DNA of 64,000 nucleotides, from contig NZ_LWTX01000012.1 of the NCBI RefSeq assembly GCF_002094305.1, positions 1 through 64,000 on the forward strand, read 5' to 3'. Every line of letters starts with the position of its first letter. Position 1 is the stretch's first letter. Positions 26,098 through 34,565 of this stretch are shown piece after piece. This DNA is from Prescottella equi (lineage in GTDB: Bacteria > Actinomycetota > Actinomycetes > Mycobacteriales > Mycobacteriaceae). The notes beneath the pieces were generated by a model. It searched no databases, had not been told where the DNA came from, and saw only the letters and a list, made by a program, of their open reading frames with translations. A program made the translations under genes and the position numbers.

Positions 26098-27309
26098 TCA
26101 GTACGCGGACGTCCCGCCGCCCGCACGACGCGCCTCGAGCGCAGATCCCAGCGTCATGATTCCCTCGTAGCAGTTGGGGTCGAGACCGACGAGATCGCGG
26201 ATCCGACCCAGCCGGTTGTTGACCGTGTTCGGGTGGATGCCGAGAGCGCGCGCCGTCCGCCCACGGTCGAGGTCGTGATGGAGATAGACATCGAGCGTCT
26301 CCATCAGTTCGGGGAAAGGATCCAACGGCAGTAGACAGTCTCCCAGGTAGTGGTGTCCGGCGGTGGCCCGCGACAGCTGGAACGGCAACGCAAGGTCCTT
26401 CAGCTGATACACCGCCGGCTCCCGGCCCATCCGGCGTGCCAGTTCGACGAGTTCGCGTGCCAGCGCCCCCGCCCCCGCGAGTTCGCGGCGTTTGACCGGA
26501 CCGGACACCGCCCCGGTCACGGCGGATCCGACCACCTCACCCACCGCCGAGGTCAGATCTACCGCCAGCCGGAACCAGTCGGTGTCCGCGCCGGGACGTC
26601 TCGGGACGAGCACGGTCGCCGAATCGGGCTCCACGATGGCAAGCGTCGGCGGTGTGCCGACCGCATCGAGCACCCGGACCGTGCGCGCCTCCCTGGTCCG
26701 CCACGCCTTCGCGTCCGTCTCCACGTCGCCGCCGGACAGAGCTAGTACCGAGTACTCGTCGGCCAGTTCGATGCCGCACCAGCGCGCCGTAGGGTCCGCG
26801 TCCTGGCCCGCCAGCAGCAGTCTGGCCAGCAACTCGCGCGACGGCTGCTCGTCGCCCTCGAGCGCCACCCGCTCGCACTCGTACGAATCCACGACCGTGC
26901 GCGTGACCACCTCCTGCAGCCGCAGGACGCCGTCCGCGATGTCGACCAACGCCGCGGCGCGCTCACCCGCGGCCGCGGCACGACACTCGTCCAGGAGGAT
27001 TCGGCCGAACCGGTACCAACTGTGCAGCACAGCCGACAAGGACGCCCCGTCCACCGCTGCCTGAACGGCACCCTCACGGACCGGTAGCAGTTCGTCGGCG
27101 GTGAACGTCCGGTTCTCCCGGATCGCCCGCGAGGCAATTCGGAAGAACCGAAGGGTGCTGCGTTGCAACAACTCCGGATGGAACGAGTATCCCGGGTCCG
27201 CCGAGCACCGCCTACGCTCCAGTGCGTCGAACCGGACGTCGAGCCGGTCCAGGATCGCGAGCACCGCGGCGCTCGGTGCGCCGCGCCTGAGCTCGTCATC
27301 CGACGGCAT
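26098..27309 (-). CDS. PucR/CdaR-type helix-turn-helix regulator
   Basis: A 403-residue regulator. The N-terminal ~160 residues are helical (RsbT/RsbR-like sensory helices), a GGDEF-like degenerate middle region follows, and the C-terminal HTH of the PucR family is at ~340-395 (METLDVYLHHDLDRGRTARALGIHPNTVNNRLGRI). Start ATG 27309 is chosen because TATGGT ends 6 nt upstream (leaderless). The adjacent metallo-hydrolase is a possible target but nothing in the DNA proves it. PucR-like regulators in actinobacteria control purine, amino-acid or aromatic catabolism. Confidence 0.85.
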   Translation of the reverse strand: MPSDDELRRGAPSAAVLAILDRLDVRFDALERRRCSADPGYSFHPELLQRSTLRFFRIASRAIRENRTFTADELLPVREGAVQAAVDGASLSAVLHSWYRFGRILLDECRAAAAGERAAALVDIADGVLRLQEVVTRTVVDSYECERVALEGDEQPSRELLARLLLAGQDADPTARWCGIELADEYSVLALSGGDVETDAKAWRTREARTVRVLDAVGTPPTLAIVEPDSATVLVPRRPGADTDWFRLAVDLTSAVGEVVGSAVTGAVSGPVKRRELAGAGALARELVELARRMGREPAVYQLKDLALPFQLSRATAGHHYLGDCLLPLDPFPELMETLDVYLHHDLDRGRTARALGIHPNTVNNRLGRIRDLVGLDPNCYEGIMTLGSALEARRAGGGTSAY

Positions 27310-27315
27310 GCCCGA

Positions 27316-27321
27316 ACCATA
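27316..27321 (-). promoter_or_regulatory. -10 element (leaderless) of the PucR-type gene
   Basis: TATGGT on the minus strand ends 6 nt before the ATG at 27309. Confidence 0.5.
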
Positions 27322-27474
27322 CGCCGCCGACCGCCGGCGAGTAGCGCATCCGGAGGGGCCGTCCCCACCGAAAATCGCCGAAACCGAACATATCTCGCGT
27401 CGCCGCACTGGGATTGTGGAGATCGGCGCCGGCCGCCACCCGCGGTTCACCCCACCGAGCACCCACGGGCCGCG

Positions 27475-28746
27475 CTAGGCCCGATCCGTCGTCGCCTGCA
27501 GCCTGTTTCGCAGGTGATCGCGCTCCGGGTCGGTCCCGACCAGGTCCAGTGCGCGCCGGTACTCCGCGGCCGCCTCCTCCCGCCTTCCGAGGCGCGCCAG
27601 CAACTCGGCCCGCGCTGCGACATACGGATGGTGCGCCCGCAATTGCGGTTCCTCGGAGAGTTCGTCCAGCAGGGCGAGCCCCGCCGCCGGACCGTCCCGC
27701 ATCGCGACCGCAACTGCACGACTCATCGCCACCACCGGCGACGGCACCAACCGGAGCAGCACGTCGTACAGGGCGACGATCTGCGGCCAGTCGGTGCTCG
27801 CGACGTCGGGTGCCTCGTCGTGCAGTGCCGCAATGGCGGCCTGCACCCCGTATGCGCCGGGTGGGCCGCCCGTGAGCGACACCAGCACCAGCGCACTTCC
27901 TTCCTCGATCAGCGGCCGGTCCCACACCGCGCGGTCCTGATCCTCCAAGAGCACCATTTCGCCGCCCGGACCGGTGCGGGCGCCGCGGCGGGCGTGCACC
28001 AGCAGCATCAGTGCGAGGAGCCCGGCGATCTCGCGTTCGCCGGGCAGCAGGCGGTGCAGAACACGGGTCAACCGGATTGCCTCCTCGGCGACGTCGAGTC
28101 GCTGCAACCGTGGTCCGGTACTGGCGGCGTAGCCCTCGGTGAAGATCGCGTACAGCACCTGCAGGACACCGGGTAGCCGCTGCGGCAGCTCGTCGGCGTC
28201 CGGCACCCGGAACGGGATCCGCAGATCGTGGATCCGTTTCTTGGCCCGCGTGATCCGCTTCGCCATCGTCGCGGTCGGGACGAGGAAGGCCCGGGCCACC
28301 TCGGACGTCGTGAGCCCTGCCAGACAGCGCAGGGTCAGCGCCGTGCGGTCCTCGGCCGGCAGCGCGGGGTGCGCGCACGTGAAGAACAACTGGAGCCGCT
28401 CGTCGGGCAACTCGCCGCCCACGTCCGCAGCAGGGGCGGGATCGGCGCGATCCGCCTCCACCTGCAGCACCGCGATCCGCGCCGCGAGCACCTGATCACG
28501 CCGCAGACGGTCCACGGCCCGGCGCCGCGCCGTGGTCAGCAGCCAGGCCCCCGGCTTGGACGGCACGCCGTCCACCGGCCAACGCCGCAGCGCGGCCTCG
28601 ATCGCCTCCGACGTGGCTTCCTCCGCCAGATCGAGGTCGCCGAACCTGCTCACCAGAGCGGCGAGCAGGCGGCCGCGCTCCTCCCGGAAGACCGCCTCGA
28701 CGGACGTCTCCGCGTCGGTCGCGCGGCCACCGCTCCCGCTGACCAT
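27475..28746 (-). CDS. ECF sigma factor, ECF42 type with C-terminal TPR-like domain
   Basis: A 423-residue sigma factor. Region 2 at residues ~15-80 (DLDLAEEATSEAIEAALRRWP, KPGAWLLTTARRRAVDRLRR), region 4 at ~125-180 (LTLRCLAGLTTSEVARAFLVPTATMAKRI), then a ~240-residue helical extension ending in TPR-like repeats (YVAARAELLARLGRREEAAAEY). This architecture, with a YciI/DGPF gene directly upstream, is the ECF42 pattern, where the C-terminal extension replaces an anti-sigma factor. It starts 6 nt after the YciI stop without its own ribosome site, so it is translationally coupled. Confidence 0.92.
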   Translation of the reverse strand: MVSGSGGRATDAETSVEAVFREERGRLLAALVSRFGDLDLAEEATSEAIEAALRRWPVDGVPSKPGAWLLTTARRRAVDRLRRDQVLAARIAVLQVEADRADPAPAADVGGELPDERLQLFFTCAHPALPAEDRTALTLRCLAGLTTSEVARAFLVPTATMAKRITRAKKRIHDLRIPFRVPDADELPQRLPGVLQVLYAIFTEGYAASTGPRLQRLDVAEEAIRLTRVLHRLLPGEREIAGLLALMLLVHARRGARTGPGGEMVLLEDQDRAVWDRPLIEEGSALVLVSLTGGPPGAYGVQAAIAALHDEAPDVASTDWPQIVALYDVLLRLVPSPVVAMSRAVAVAMRDGPAAGLALLDELSEEPQLRAHHPYVAARAELLARLGRREEAAAEYRRALDLVGTDPERDHLRNRLQATTDRA

Positions 28747-28752
28747 CGGACG

Positions 28753-29097
28753 TCAGTTGCCGAAGTCGGCGATGGGGCGCACCACTATCCGGCCGCCGCC
28801 GCGCGAGCCGGGACAGCGGGCCGCCCAGTCGAGCGCGACATCGAGGTCCGGCACGTCGATCACGTAGAAGCCGCCCAGCACCTCACGGGCCTCGGCGAAC
28901 GGTCCGTCGGTGGTGACGGTGCGGGTGCCGTCGTCCCCCACCTGGATGCTGGTGGCTGTGACGAGGTCGGCCAGCGACTCACCCGAGACGAAGATCCCGG
29001 CGTCCTTGACCTCCTTGTCGTAGACCATCCAGTCCTCGGGCGTGCAGTCGCTCGTGGCGTCGGCGGACTCGGCGTTGATCAGCAGCAGGTACTTCAT
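28753..29097 (-). CDS. YciI-family (DGPF domain) protein, ECF42 partner
   Basis: A 114-residue ferredoxin-like-fold protein: MKYLLLINAES at the start, then the DGPFAEAREVLGGFYVIDVP signature that names the family, and RPIADFGN at the end. DGPF proteins are always found beside ECF42 sigma factors and are probably their targets or sensors, but the biochemical activity is unknown. ATG is preceded by a strong GAGGAGGA. First gene of the two-gene unit. Confidence 0.9.
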   Translation of the reverse strand: MKYLLLINAESADATSDCTPEDWMVYDKEVKDAGIFVSGESLADLVTATSIQVGDDGTRTVTTDGPFAEAREVLGGFYVIDVPDLDVALDWAARCPGSRGGGRIVVRPIADFGN

Positions 29098-29197
29098 GAT
29101 CGGTTCCTCCTCGAGAGGTGCTCATTGTTGCGGTACACCATGACGACGAACGAGGTGGCCCCGAAAGGACAGCGCGGGTGAACTTTCTTTCGCGCCG

Positions 29198-30175
29198 TCA
29201 GTCGAGCCCGCGGAGGAACTCGAGCATCGCGGTGTTGACCTGGTCGGCTGCCTCCATCTGCACGAAATGCCCGACGTCGGGGATCACGTGGGTCGAGCGC
29301 AGGCCGGGCACCATCGCGGCCATCGTCTCGAACGGATTCTCCCCCATCATCTCGAGCACCGGATCCTTCGCGCCGGCGATGAACGTGGTCGGGACGGTGA
29401 CGGGACGGCCGTGCAGTTCCTCGTTCTGCTCCCACACGTAGTCGTCGGCCCGATACCAGTTGAGGCCGCCCGTGAAGCCGGTGCGCGTGAACTCGTCCAC
29501 GTAGTAGCCGAATTCGTCCTCGCTGAGCCACGGCCACGGCAACGCCGGAGGTTCGGGCAGCACGTCGAGGTAGCCGTTGCCCTCGGACGGGAAGTCCCAG
29601 CAGTCGAGGTAACGGTTCGCTCCGCTGAGCGCGTGGAAGATCTTGGACAGGAACTCGCGCGGGTGGTCGCCGAGTTCGCGGTCGGCCGGTCCGTACTCCT
29701 GGAAGTAGTGCAGGTGCACGAAGTGCTGCGACGACATGTACCGGAAGCCGTCGGTGGGCCGGACCGGCGACCGTGGCATTCGCGGCACGCTCAACTGCAT
29801 CAGGGCGCGGACGCGTCCCGGCGCCCAGTTCGGCAGGTCCCACACCAGTTGCGCGCCGAAGTCGTGGCCCGAGAACACCGCCTGCTCGATGCCGAGCGCG
29901 TCGAGCAGGCCGACCATGTCGTCGACGGTGTGCCGGCGGTCGTACTCGCGAGGATCGGAGGGCACGTCGGTGCGTCCGTAACCGCGCATGTCGGGGGCGA
30001 TCACCCGGTAGCCGGCCGCGGACAGCGCCGACAGTTGGTGCCGCCAGCTGTACCAGAGTCCCGGGAAGCCGTGACACAGCACGATCGGGTCGCCCTCGCC
30101 CTGCTCGGCGATGTGCATGTCGAGGTCCCCGACGCGTACCGTCCGGTGCGTGAGTGTCGTTGCAGGATCGGTCAT
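29198..30175 (-). CDS. Alpha/beta hydrolase, epoxide hydrolase type
   Basis: 325 residues with the epoxide-hydrolase signature: HGFPGLWYSWRHQ (oxyanion loop HGFP), the nucleophile Asp in GHDFGAQLVWDL, cap-domain tyrosines (for example GYYVDEFTRTGFTGGLNWY) that activate the epoxide, and the base His in PDVGHFVQMEAAD. It would hydrolyse an epoxide to a diol; haloalkane dehalogenases share the nucleophile but lack this tyrosine arrangement. TAATAT ends 6 nt before the ATG, so it can be transcribed separately from the lipase gene whose stop is 14 nt upstream. Confidence 0.88.
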   Translation of the reverse strand: MTDPATTLTHRTVRVGDLDMHIAEQGEGDPIVLCHGFPGLWYSWRHQLSALSAAGYRVIAPDMRGYGRTDVPSDPREYDRRHTVDDMVGLLDALGIEQAVFSGHDFGAQLVWDLPNWAPGRVRALMQLSVPRMPRSPVRPTDGFRYMSSQHFVHLHYFQEYGPADRELGDHPREFLSKIFHALSGANRYLDCWDFPSEGNGYLDVLPEPPALPWPWLSEDEFGYYVDEFTRTGFTGGLNWYRADDYVWEQNEELHGRPVTVPTTFIAGAKDPVLEMMGENPFETMAAMVPGLRSTHVIPDVGHFVQMEAADQVNTAMLEFLRGLD

Positions 30176-30181
30176 TCCGGA

Positions 30182-30187
30182 ATATTA
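30182..30187 (-). promoter_or_regulatory. -10 element (leaderless) of the epoxide hydrolase gene
   Basis: TAATAT on the minus strand in the 14-nt gap after the lipase stop codon, 6 nt before the ATG. Confidence 0.5.
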
Positions 30188-30189
30188 AG

Positions 30190-31026
30190 TCACTCCAGGC
30201 GCGGGCGGAGCCAATCGACCAGATCGTCGAGCACCTTCTCCTGCTCGGGTTCGTTGAAAACCTCGTGGAACAGGCCGTCGTACGTCTTCAACGTCAGATC
30301 TTTCGATCCGGCGTGGGCCGCGATCATCCGGCTACCGGAGACGTCGGCCAGGCGATCCTCGGTGCCGTGGAGCAGCAGGACCGGAATGGTCAGCGACGGC
30401 AACCGAGCCGGGAAGCTCTCGGCGGCCAGAATCATCCCCCGCGCGATGCCCGCCTTGACCTTTCCGTGATGGACGAGAGGGTCGGACTCGTACGCCGCGA
30501 CCACCGCGGGATCGCGGGAGACCGACTTCGCGTCGAGGGTCTCGACGGGTATTCCGGGTGCGAACCGACCGAGGATCTTGCCGATCTCGATCACCACCCG
30601 CGGCTTGCCGCCCACGACGTCCACGGCCGGCGCCGACAGGATCAGACCCGACAATTCGTCCTGGTGGTCGAGCGCGTACGACAGCGCGATCGCGCCGCCC
30701 ATGCTGTGTCCCAGCAGGAATCGTTGCAGGCCCGGATTCTCGGCGATCGCGACGGCCGACAACCGGTGCAGGTCGTCGAGGAACTCCGACCAGTCGTGCA
30801 ACTCGATCCGCTTGCCACCGGAGCGACCGTGCCCGCGGTGGTCCGGCGCGTAGACGACGAGACCGAGCCCCACCAAGCGTTCGACGACATGGTCGTAGCG
30901 ACGCGCGTGTTCGCCCAGACCGTGCGCGAGCAGGAGTATGCCCGTCGGCGGACCGTCCGGACGCCAGACGTCGTACACGATGCGGGTGCCGTGCACCCCG
31001 GCGAATTCCGACTCTGTGTGCTGCAC
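30190..31026 (-). CDS. Monoacylglycerol lipase (Rv0183-like)
   Basis: Hydrolyses monoacylglycerols; the M. tuberculosis homologue Rv0183 is an exported/cell-wall-associated lipase of 279 residues, and this protein has 278. HGLGEHARRYDHV gives the oxyanion loop, GHSMGGAIAL the nucleophilic serine, LHGTEDRLAD the acid and GLFHEVFNEPE the catalytic His. GTG at 31026 is chosen because TAGACT ends 7 nt upstream and the length matches the family; a longer frame upstream has no homology. SigG lies close by, as in mycobacteria. Confidence 0.9.
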   Translation of the reverse strand: MQHTESEFAGVHGTRIVYDVWRPDGPPTGILLLAHGLGEHARRYDHVVERLVGLGLVVYAPDHRGHGRSGGKRIELHDWSEFLDDLHRLSAVAIAENPGLQRFLLGHSMGGAIALSYALDHQDELSGLILSAPAVDVVGGKPRVVIEIGKILGRFAPGIPVETLDAKSVSRDPAVVAAYESDPLVHHGKVKAGIARGMILAAESFPARLPSLTIPVLLLHGTEDRLADVSGSRMIAAHAGSKDLTLKTYDGLFHEVFNEPEQEKVLDDLVDWLRPRLE

Positions 31027-31033
31027 GAAAGCG

Positions 31034-31039
31034 AGTCTA
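31034..31039 (-). promoter_or_regulatory. -10 element (leaderless) of the lipase gene
   Basis: TAGACT on the minus strand ends 7 nt before the GTG at 31026. The direct repeat GGGCGCTTGTC at 31060-31070 and 31074-31084 lies upstream in the divergent region. Confidence 0.5.
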
Positions 31040-31131
31040 GGTGTGCGGACGGCGTCGTGGGGCGCTTGTCGCCGGGCGCTTGTCAGCCCGATCGCGCGGC
31101 GGGACGATGAAGGTGGCCGACAGGAGTCGCG

Positions 31132-31752
31132 ATGAGTACCACCGATGCCCCGTTCCTGAGGTACACCGACGAGACCGGGCACGCCCGGGAGGTGACACTG
31201 TCCATCGACAGCCCGCGCGTGACGGTGGGCCGATCGTCGGACGCCGACGTCTCGCTGGCCGACGACCCCGAGGTCTCGCGCCTGCACGCGACACTCGAGT
31301 GGATCGGTACGGACTGGACCATCGTCGACGACGGCCTGTCCCGCAACGGCACGTTCGTCAACGGTGAGCGCATCTCGGGACGCCGGCGCCTACGGAACGG
31401 CGACAGCATCCGGATCGGCAACTCGGCCTTCGTGTTCCGCGACCTCGCGCGTCAGGGCGGCGAGCCCACCCGGGTGGCCGCGGACATCCCGACGGTACGG
31501 TCGCTCACCAGGACGCAGCGGGAGATCCTGATCGCGCTGTGCCGTCCGTACAAGCACAACGCGGCGTTCGCGAATCCCGCGTCCAATCAGCAGGTCGCCG
31601 ACGAGGTGTTCCTCAGCGTCGACGCCGTCAAGACGCACCTGCGTGCGCTGTTCGCGAAGTTCGGTGTCGAGAACCTGCCGCAGAACCAGAAGCGGTTGCG
31701 CCTGGTCGAGAAGGCGCTGCACAGCGGGGTCATCACCGAACACGATCTGTGA
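31132..31752 (+). CDS. FHA-domain protein with C-terminal helix-turn-helix
   Basis: 206 residues. An FHA phosphothreonine-binding domain spans about 25-105 (VTVGRSSDADVSLADDPEVSRLHA, then LSRNGTFVNGERI), followed by a helical segment LTRTQREILIALCRPY and a LuxR-like HTH with NQQVADEVFLSVDAVKTHLRALFAKFGV. This pairs phospho-dependent recognition with DNA binding, suggesting a Ser/Thr-kinase-controlled transcription factor. AGGAG lies 5 nt before the ATG. Divergent from the lipase and convergent (4 nt gap) with the SigD-like gene. No kinase gene is nearby. Confidence 0.88.
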   Translation: MSTTDAPFLRYTDETGHAREVTLSIDSPRVTVGRSSDADVSLADDPEVSRLHATLEWIGTDWTIVDDGLSRNGTFVNGERISGRRRLRNGDSIRIGNSAFVFRDLARQGGEPTRVAADIPTVRSLTRTQREILIALCRPYKHNAAFANPASNQQVADEVFLSVDAVKTHLRALFAKFGVENLPQNQKRLRLVEKALHSGVITEHDL

Positions 31753-31756
31753 CCGG

Positions 31757-32374
31757 TCAGGCCGCGGCCCGCACGTCCGGCCGCACCTGCGCGCGCAACC
31801 GGGTGAGCGCACGATGCTGTGCGATGCGCACCGCCCCGGGGGTGGTGCCGAGGGCGGCGGCGGTCTCGGTGGCCGACATACCGCACACCAGGCGCATGAC
31901 GAGGATGTCCCGGTGCCGCGGCGGCAGGGTCTCGACGAGGCTGCGTGCCCACGTCCCCCGCTCACCGGCGATCGCACGTTCCTCCGGCCCGGCCTCGGGG
32001 CACACCACCTCGCCCGCGTCCTCGATGGGCGCGCATGCCCTTCCGGCGGCGCGTCGGGCGTCGATCACCTTGTGACCCGCGATCGCGTAGACGTACGTCA
32101 GGAACGACGCTCCGCGGTCGCAGTAGCGCGGCAGGGCTGTCATCAGGGCGACGCACGCCTCGTGGGAGACGTCCTCGGCGACGGACTGCAGGGCCCCGCG
32201 GCCGAGCCGGGCGAAACAGTACCGGCGCACCAGTGGGTAGACGATCGCGAGCACTCGCTCGCGTGCCCGGGGGTCGCCGGCCACGGCGTCCGGTACCCAC
32301 TCCTGCAGTACCTCGCGGGCACGTTCGGCGGTCATCTCGTTCTTCGACGTCGCGGTCGGAGCGTGTGCACGCAT
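31757..32374 (-). CDS. Sigma-70 family factor, SigD/ShbA-like
   Basis: 205 residues, near the 212 of M. tuberculosis SigD. Region 2 at ~35-105 (RVLAIVYPLVRRYCFARLG, SVAEDVSHEACVALMTALPRY, FLTYVYAIAGHKVIDARR) and region 4 at ~135-195 (LVETLPPRHRDILVMRLVCGMSATETAAAL, TTPGAVRIAQHRALTRLR). ATG 32374 has GGGAG at the right distance. It is a stand-alone unit convergent with the FHA-HTH gene and divergent from SigG. Whether it is the true SigD/ShbA orthologue cannot be settled because the usual guaB neighbours are absent. Confidence 0.85.
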   Translation of the reverse strand: MRAHAPTATSKNEMTAERAREVLQEWVPDAVAGDPRARERVLAIVYPLVRRYCFARLGRGALQSVAEDVSHEACVALMTALPRYCDRGASFLTYVYAIAGHKVIDARRAAGRACAPIEDAGEVVCPEAGPEERAIAGERGTWARSLVETLPPRHRDILVMRLVCGMSATETAAALGTTPGAVRIAQHRALTRLRAQVRPDVRAAA

Positions 32375-32504
32375 CTCGAATCTCCCAACGCGGACGGCGC
32401 GGTCGGCCGTCCCACGTCTTCGATCCTCTGCGGGGAGCGCTGCCCCCGACAGGCACCCTCGGGTGGCGGTCGCGCACCCTGTTCCGCTTGTCGGACTCCG
32501 CAAC

Positions 32505-32510
32505 TAGGGT
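32505..32510 (+). promoter_or_regulatory. -10 element (leaderless) of sigG
   Basis: TAGGGT ends 7 nt before the ATG at 32518. Confidence 0.5.
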
Positions 32511-32517
32511 TCCGGAC

Positions 32518-33507
32518 ATGACCGTAGAGCAGAGTCTCGACGACCAGTTCCTCACTGCCGCTGATCCTTATCGGCGCGAACTACTTGCGCACTGCTACCG
32601 CATGATGGGCTCGATCCACGACGCGGAGGACCTGCTGCAGGAGACGATGGTGCGTGCGTGGCGCGGCTACGGCAAGTTCGACGGCCGCTCGTCCGTGCGC
32701 ACGTGGCTACACCGGATCGCCACCAACACGTGCCTGACGGCCCTCGAGGGCCGCGAGCGCCGACCCCTGCCCACCGGCCTGGGGGCACCCAGTTCGGACC
32801 CCTCGGACGAACTGATCGAGCGCCGCGAGGTGCCATGGCTGGAGCCGATCCCGGATTCGATGGTGTGGGGCGATTCCGGGTGGGGTGCGGACGATCCCGC
32901 GACGGTGGTGGCCGCCCGCGAGTCGGTGCGGTTGGCGTTCGTCGCCGCCCTGCAGCACCTGTCGGCCCGGCAGCGAGCGGTACTGGTCCTGCGGGACGTT
33001 CTGCAGTGGAAGGCCGCCGAGGTGGCCGAGGCGCTGGGCACGTCCACCGCGGCGGTCAACAGCCTGCTGCAGCGCGCACGGGCACAGCTCTCCGAGGCCA
33101 CACCCAACCCGGACGCACTGGTGGAACCGGAGTCCGACGACGCCCGCGAGTTGCTGCGCCGGTACGTCGACGGATTCGAACGCTACGACATCGACGGTCT
33201 GGTGGACCTGTTCACGCAGGACGCGGTGTGGGAGATGCCCCCGTTCGTCGGCTGGTACGTCGGCGGCGCCGACATCGCCCGGCTCATCAAGGAGAAGTGC
33301 CCGTCGGAGGGCCCGGGCGACATGCGACTGCTGCCGGCGTCGGGCAACGGCCAGCCCGCGCTCGGCCTCTATATGCGGGAACCGGACGGCGGGCACCGCC
33401 CGTTCCAACTGCACGTCCTCGACATCACCGAGCGCGGGGTCGCCCACGTCACGTGTTTCTTCGACGTCGACCTGTTCGAGAGGTTCGGGCTGCCACCGCA
33501 ACTCTGA
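32518..33507 (+). CDS. sigG: ECF sigma factor SigG with SnoaL-like C-terminal domain
   Basis: A 329-residue sigma factor. Region 2 at residues ~15-85 (YRRELLAHCYRMMGSIHDAEDLLQETM..), region 4 at ~140-195 (LQHLSARQRAVLVLRDVLQWKAAEVAEAL), and a SnoaL/NTF2-like domain at ~205-325 (LLRRYVDGFERYDIDGLVDLF) thought to control activity in place of an anti-sigma factor. Length, domain order and closeness to a monoacylglycerol lipase match Rv0182c of M. tuberculosis. Leaderless start. It lies 143 nt from the divergent SigD-like gene. Confidence 0.9.
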   Translation: MTVEQSLDDQFLTAADPYRRELLAHCYRMMGSIHDAEDLLQETMVRAWRGYGKFDGRSSVRTWLHRIATNTCLTALEGRERRPLPTGLGAPSSDPSDELIERREVPWLEPIPDSMVWGDSGWGADDPATVVAARESVRLAFVAALQHLSARQRAVLVLRDVLQWKAAEVAEALGTSTAAVNSLLQRARAQLSEATPNPDALVEPESDDARELLRRYVDGFERYDIDGLVDLFTQDAVWEMPPFVGWYVGGADIARLIKEKCPSEGPGDMRLLPASGNGQPALGLYMREPDGGHRPFQLHVLDITERGVAHVTCFFDVDLFERFGLPPQL

Positions 33508-33528
33508 CGACCCCCGCGGTCGTCGGCA

Positions 33529-33933
33529 TCACTGACCGGCGGCTGCCGGATCCATCCACATGACCTCCCACACGTGGTTGTCGAGATCGCGGAACGACCG
33601 GCCGTACATGAAGCCGTGATCCTGCGGGTCCATCCACTTGCTGCCACCGGCCGCGATGGCGGCATCCACGAGCGCGTCCACGCCGTCGCGGCTGTCCGCG
33701 GAGATGCAGGTGAGCACCTCGCGGCTCTTCGACGTGTCGCAGATGTCGTCGGCGATGAAGTCGCGGAAGCGGTCCTTCTGCAGCATCATGATCCACGCCG
33801 AGTCGTTGATCGCCATGCAGGCGGTGCTTCCGTCGCAGAACTGCTCGTTGAACTCGAAGCCGAGGCCACCGAAGAAGGACCGGCTCGCGGCGACGTCCTC
33901 GACCGGCAGGTTGACGAAGATCAGACGGGACAT
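33529..33933 (-). CDS. VOC-family (glyoxalase-like) protein
   Basis: A 134-residue vicinal-oxygen-chelate fold protein: MSRLIFVNLPVEDVAASRSFF at the start (first beta-alpha-beta unit), GFMYGRSFRDLDNHVWEVMWMDP at the end (second unit with the metal-ligand Glu). These small proteins often act as resistance or isomerase-like enzymes, and this subgroup (lactoylglutathione-lyase-like) is uncharacterised. ATG preceded by AAGGAGAG. It converges on sigG (21 nt apart). No catalytic role can be stated. Confidence 0.85.
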   Translation of the reverse strand: MSRLIFVNLPVEDVAASRSFFGGLGFEFNEQFCDGSTACMAINDSAWIMMLQKDRFRDFIADDICDTSKSREVLTCISADSRDGVDALVDAAIAAGGSKWMDPQDHGFMYGRSFRDLDNHVWEVMWMDPAAAGQ

Positions 33934-34106
33934 GGGGCTCTCCTTATGTTCGCGGTTGGTCTGTTCGCAGTGGGGGTCGAGGCCGGGCCCGTTCGGGGCC
34001 CGCACAGATGACAGACCACCGCCGCACCGAAAACTCATCGCGGCCGTCCGTCATCGAGATCGCGGAGGGACTAGGCACGCGCGCGGCGCGGTGGTGTCAT
34101 GGATTC

Positions 34107-34352
34107 ATGAGTGAGGACAAGCGACACTTCGTGGCGAGTCGACTCGACGGACTCATCCACGCGCTGGAACTGCAGGCGCCCACCGAGAAGGAGCCGTCAC
34201 CGGTACCCACCGCCAATGGCTTCACGGGATCTCTCGCCGAGGCGCAGCGGCATCGGGCCGAGTTGGAATCCGCGACGCCCGCACGCGTGGACGAGATCGC
34301 GGCCGGGTATCCCGAGATCGCGAAGGACTGGGGCGAGCAACAGTCGGCCTGA
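34107..34352 (+). CDS. Small hypothetical protein
   Basis: An 81-residue acidic, helix-rich protein (MSEDKRHFVASRLDGLIHAL, SLAEAQRHRAELESATPARV, GYPEIAKDWGEQQSA) with a Pro-rich linker in the middle and no transmembrane segment. I do not recognise a family. ATG 34107 is chosen because upstream in-frame sequence is low-complexity; there is no clear ribosome site, so the start is uncertain. Codon use is typical of a coding gene (G/C at third positions). Confidence 0.45.
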   Translation: MSEDKRHFVASRLDGLIHALELQAPTEKEPSPVPTANGFTGSLAEAQRHRAELESATPARVDEIAAGYPEIAKDWGEQQSA

Positions 34353-34565
34353 TCCGCGGGGCCCGATCCCGTACGGGAAGGCCCCACCCGCCGTGTCGAG
34401 CCGCCCGACCCGGCGATGTTCCGCGCGACCACGACCCGAGCCCGACCCCAGGGGGTGGGAACACCACCCCTCGGTGGCCCGACGACCACCTCGGAGAGCC
34501 TGTCGACGGCACCCCCGGACGACGAGATTGGAAGGAGCAGGAAGACACCACACCGGGAGGACGCC

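Noticed and set aside
30190-31287. Upstream extension of the lipase to 31287
   Set aside because: The extension overlaps the FHA-HTH gene and its promoter and has no family similarity.
31945-32517. Upstream extension of sigG by ~190 codons
   Set aside because: No homology before 32518, and the region overlaps the SigD-like gene and divergent promoter; a -10 hexamer fixes the start.
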